A stretch of DNA of 64,000 nucleotides from Bactericera cockerelli (taxonomy: Eukaryota; Arthropoda; Insecta; Hemiptera; Triozidae): NCBI GenBank assembly GCA_024516035.1, contig CM044967.1, positions 10,419,990-10,483,989 on the forward strand, read 5' to 3'. The translations under genes were made by a program, and so were the position numbers. Within the stretch, counting starts at the first letter, position 1; the number at the start of each line of letters is the position of its first letter. The notes below the pieces were generated by a model. It made no database searches. It was not told the origin of the DNA and saw nothing but the letters and a program-made list of their open reading frames with translations. Positions 62,437 to 64,000 of this stretch are shown here, in pieces.

Positions 62437-64000
62437 TCGTCATTCGTATTGGATGTTTGTAGAAATCAAATCCCAAGTGAATCTTTAAAGGTGGTTTAAA
62501 TGTCTCTCCCTTTCTCAAAGAACGATATCAAAACGCACGATAGCTTTAAAAGAATAACAATAAAAATATAATGCCTACTATGTATTAAAAATAATAATAA
62601 GAAATTGATTTTTTAAAGGAAATATTAGTGTATGTAAAAAGGGAAAAATGACAAAATTTGGATAAATCTGAAATCTAACTAGTGCTATCTATAGACAGGT
62701 AATGTAATCAGTGATCTTGTGATCATTGTGTACAGGTGGGAAAATGTACCGCATTCCGAACTTCTTGGTCGGAACGTAGAATTTGCATGTTAGAACAGTA
62801 AAAAAGTGCAGAAAATTTGTTTTGTTTAGATTTTTTTAATAAAGAATATTGAACAAATGAACAACTGATTAGAAGCAACAGTCGACTATTTTAGCCTGAC
62901 GCAACAGGAAACACGTTTCACAATACACCATTCAGGCACATCGTGACACAGTATGCACAAGAAAAATATTTGAAAATACGATATCTGTAGATTTATTCAA
63001 TAAAAAATGGTCACGAGAAGTAACAAAGCGATCTTTAACTAGCCTGAATTTTTGAAATTATCTAATTGAATTTTTTTATTTCTTCTCATGATTTAGCTCA
63101 AAATCCCTTGGTTATTTTAAAAAGTCGTTCCAGAAATATGACCAGATTGAGACTAATATCAAATAATGGGTCATAAATTGGAATTCATATATTTTTTTTT
63201 TAATTTATAAAACTCGGGAAATATACATACATTGTAGGTAATAGAATTAGATCCTAACTAATATTATATATTTCACATAGCCAAGGATCAAAGATTAAAG
63301 TTGGTCATTGAATATAATCAAGATAAAACACGATTAAATTTCGATTTTACGAGCATTTACGTTGACATTTGAAAACGAAACAAATAAGGCTACGATACAT
63401 GGAACGCAGAGCTTTCGATACGACTGTCTCTCTAAAGGTCTAGTAATATACCAATATCACATAATACAACTGATGTATATGACGTCACCTTATAATATGT
63501 ATTTGATTGAATGACGGCTTTAGTGGACTCATTTATCGGAAAGTCAATTTAAAAATAGAACTACTTAAGAGGTCTAGTCTGGATTCTATATTCAGCACTT
63601 CTTGTACAGGGTCAGTTTATTATTTTATTAAATCATGAAAAGAAAGGAAAAAAATCTTATACAAGCGCTAGCTCAGAGTCAGGCCGAGCTCATGTATTTT
63701 ATTTTATTCAATTACGTGTACGTTAGAAAATTTACTTTAATTCTTATCCTCATTGCAATGAACTCTCTACTCTAAGGACATAGTTAAATATTTTGGCTGA
63801 TCTATTCACTCTTTCAAGTCCTCTGACCACAGTGCTGTTCTACGGCTTGTTTATAGTCCTCTAACTAGGCTTGTTGATGTACTCTCTATTAAATTTATAT
63901 TACCCTAACTAGACTTCTGGTCTACTCTTTGCTTATAATGGTAATGAGTGTAATGACGATAATCTAGATTAAAACATATTGTTGTATTTGATACTAAAGT
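62437..64000. other. No gene seen
   Basis: Upstream of the putative anoctamin start; AT-rich. May contain its promoter or 5' UTR, but no convincing element can be pointed to. The GACTTCTGGTCTACTC phrase near 63910 resembles 3630-3690. Confidence 0.45.

Noticed and set aside
1..64000. CRISPR arrays, operons, bacterial promoters or riboswitches
   Set aside because: The window is eukaryotic nuclear DNA; the regular repeats found are minisatellites without unique spacers.

Overview
This is a 64 kb piece of an arthropod, almost certainly insect, nuclear genome. It is AT-rich and repeat-dense, and its protein-coding sequence lies in many short exons with GT/AG introns. I recognise three host genes. 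(1) On the plus strand, at least seven exons (12354-34815) encode a rhodopsin-class GPCR of the Tre1/moody family; the N-terminal exon is not found. (2) On the plus strand, four exons (38740-45260) encode a secreted neuropeptide precursor of the insect prohormone-4 type: signal peptide, short peptide, Lys-Arg, an LDLa-like cysteine module and a conserved C-terminal region. (3) On the minus strand, 18 exons (62436 down to 47413) encode an anoctamin (TMEM16) of about 950 residues with all six calcium-ligand positions conserved. Genes 2 and 3 are convergent. The pea-aphid/planthopper-like look of the simple repeats hints at Hemiptera, but that is only a guess.

The GPCR introns hold most of the mobile DNA. 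The intron after the TM1 exon contains a piggyBac-type MITE (TTAA duplications) and a full-length non-LTR retrotransposon of the R4/Dong type (14207 to about 18143). That element has one long ORF (RT, CCHC, restriction-like endonuclease), TAA-triplet tracts at both ends and, at its very 5' base, a sequence that folds as a complete HDV-like self-cleaving ribozyme. The intron between the TM5 and TM6 exons carries two oppositely oriented copies of a 0.86-0.88 kb palindromic (foldback) element; one of them sits inside an older pogo-like MITE. Just downstream of the TM6 exon lies a decayed tandem copy of that same exon.

Several dispersed families recur: at least four tRNA-derived SINE types, a 5S-rRNA-derived SINE type, several palindromic MITE families, decayed LINE RT fragments, a 26-bp minisatellite and other tandem arrays. 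Two genes show local frame breaks while the exons around them are intact: the LDLa exon of the prohormone gene, and the last two anoctamin exons. These are either assembly indels or genuine decay. The sequence alone cannot decide.

The first 12 kb and the last 1.5 kb contain only repeats and unassigned AT-rich DNA. Nearly all short open frames in the window are chance frames in introns and repeats.
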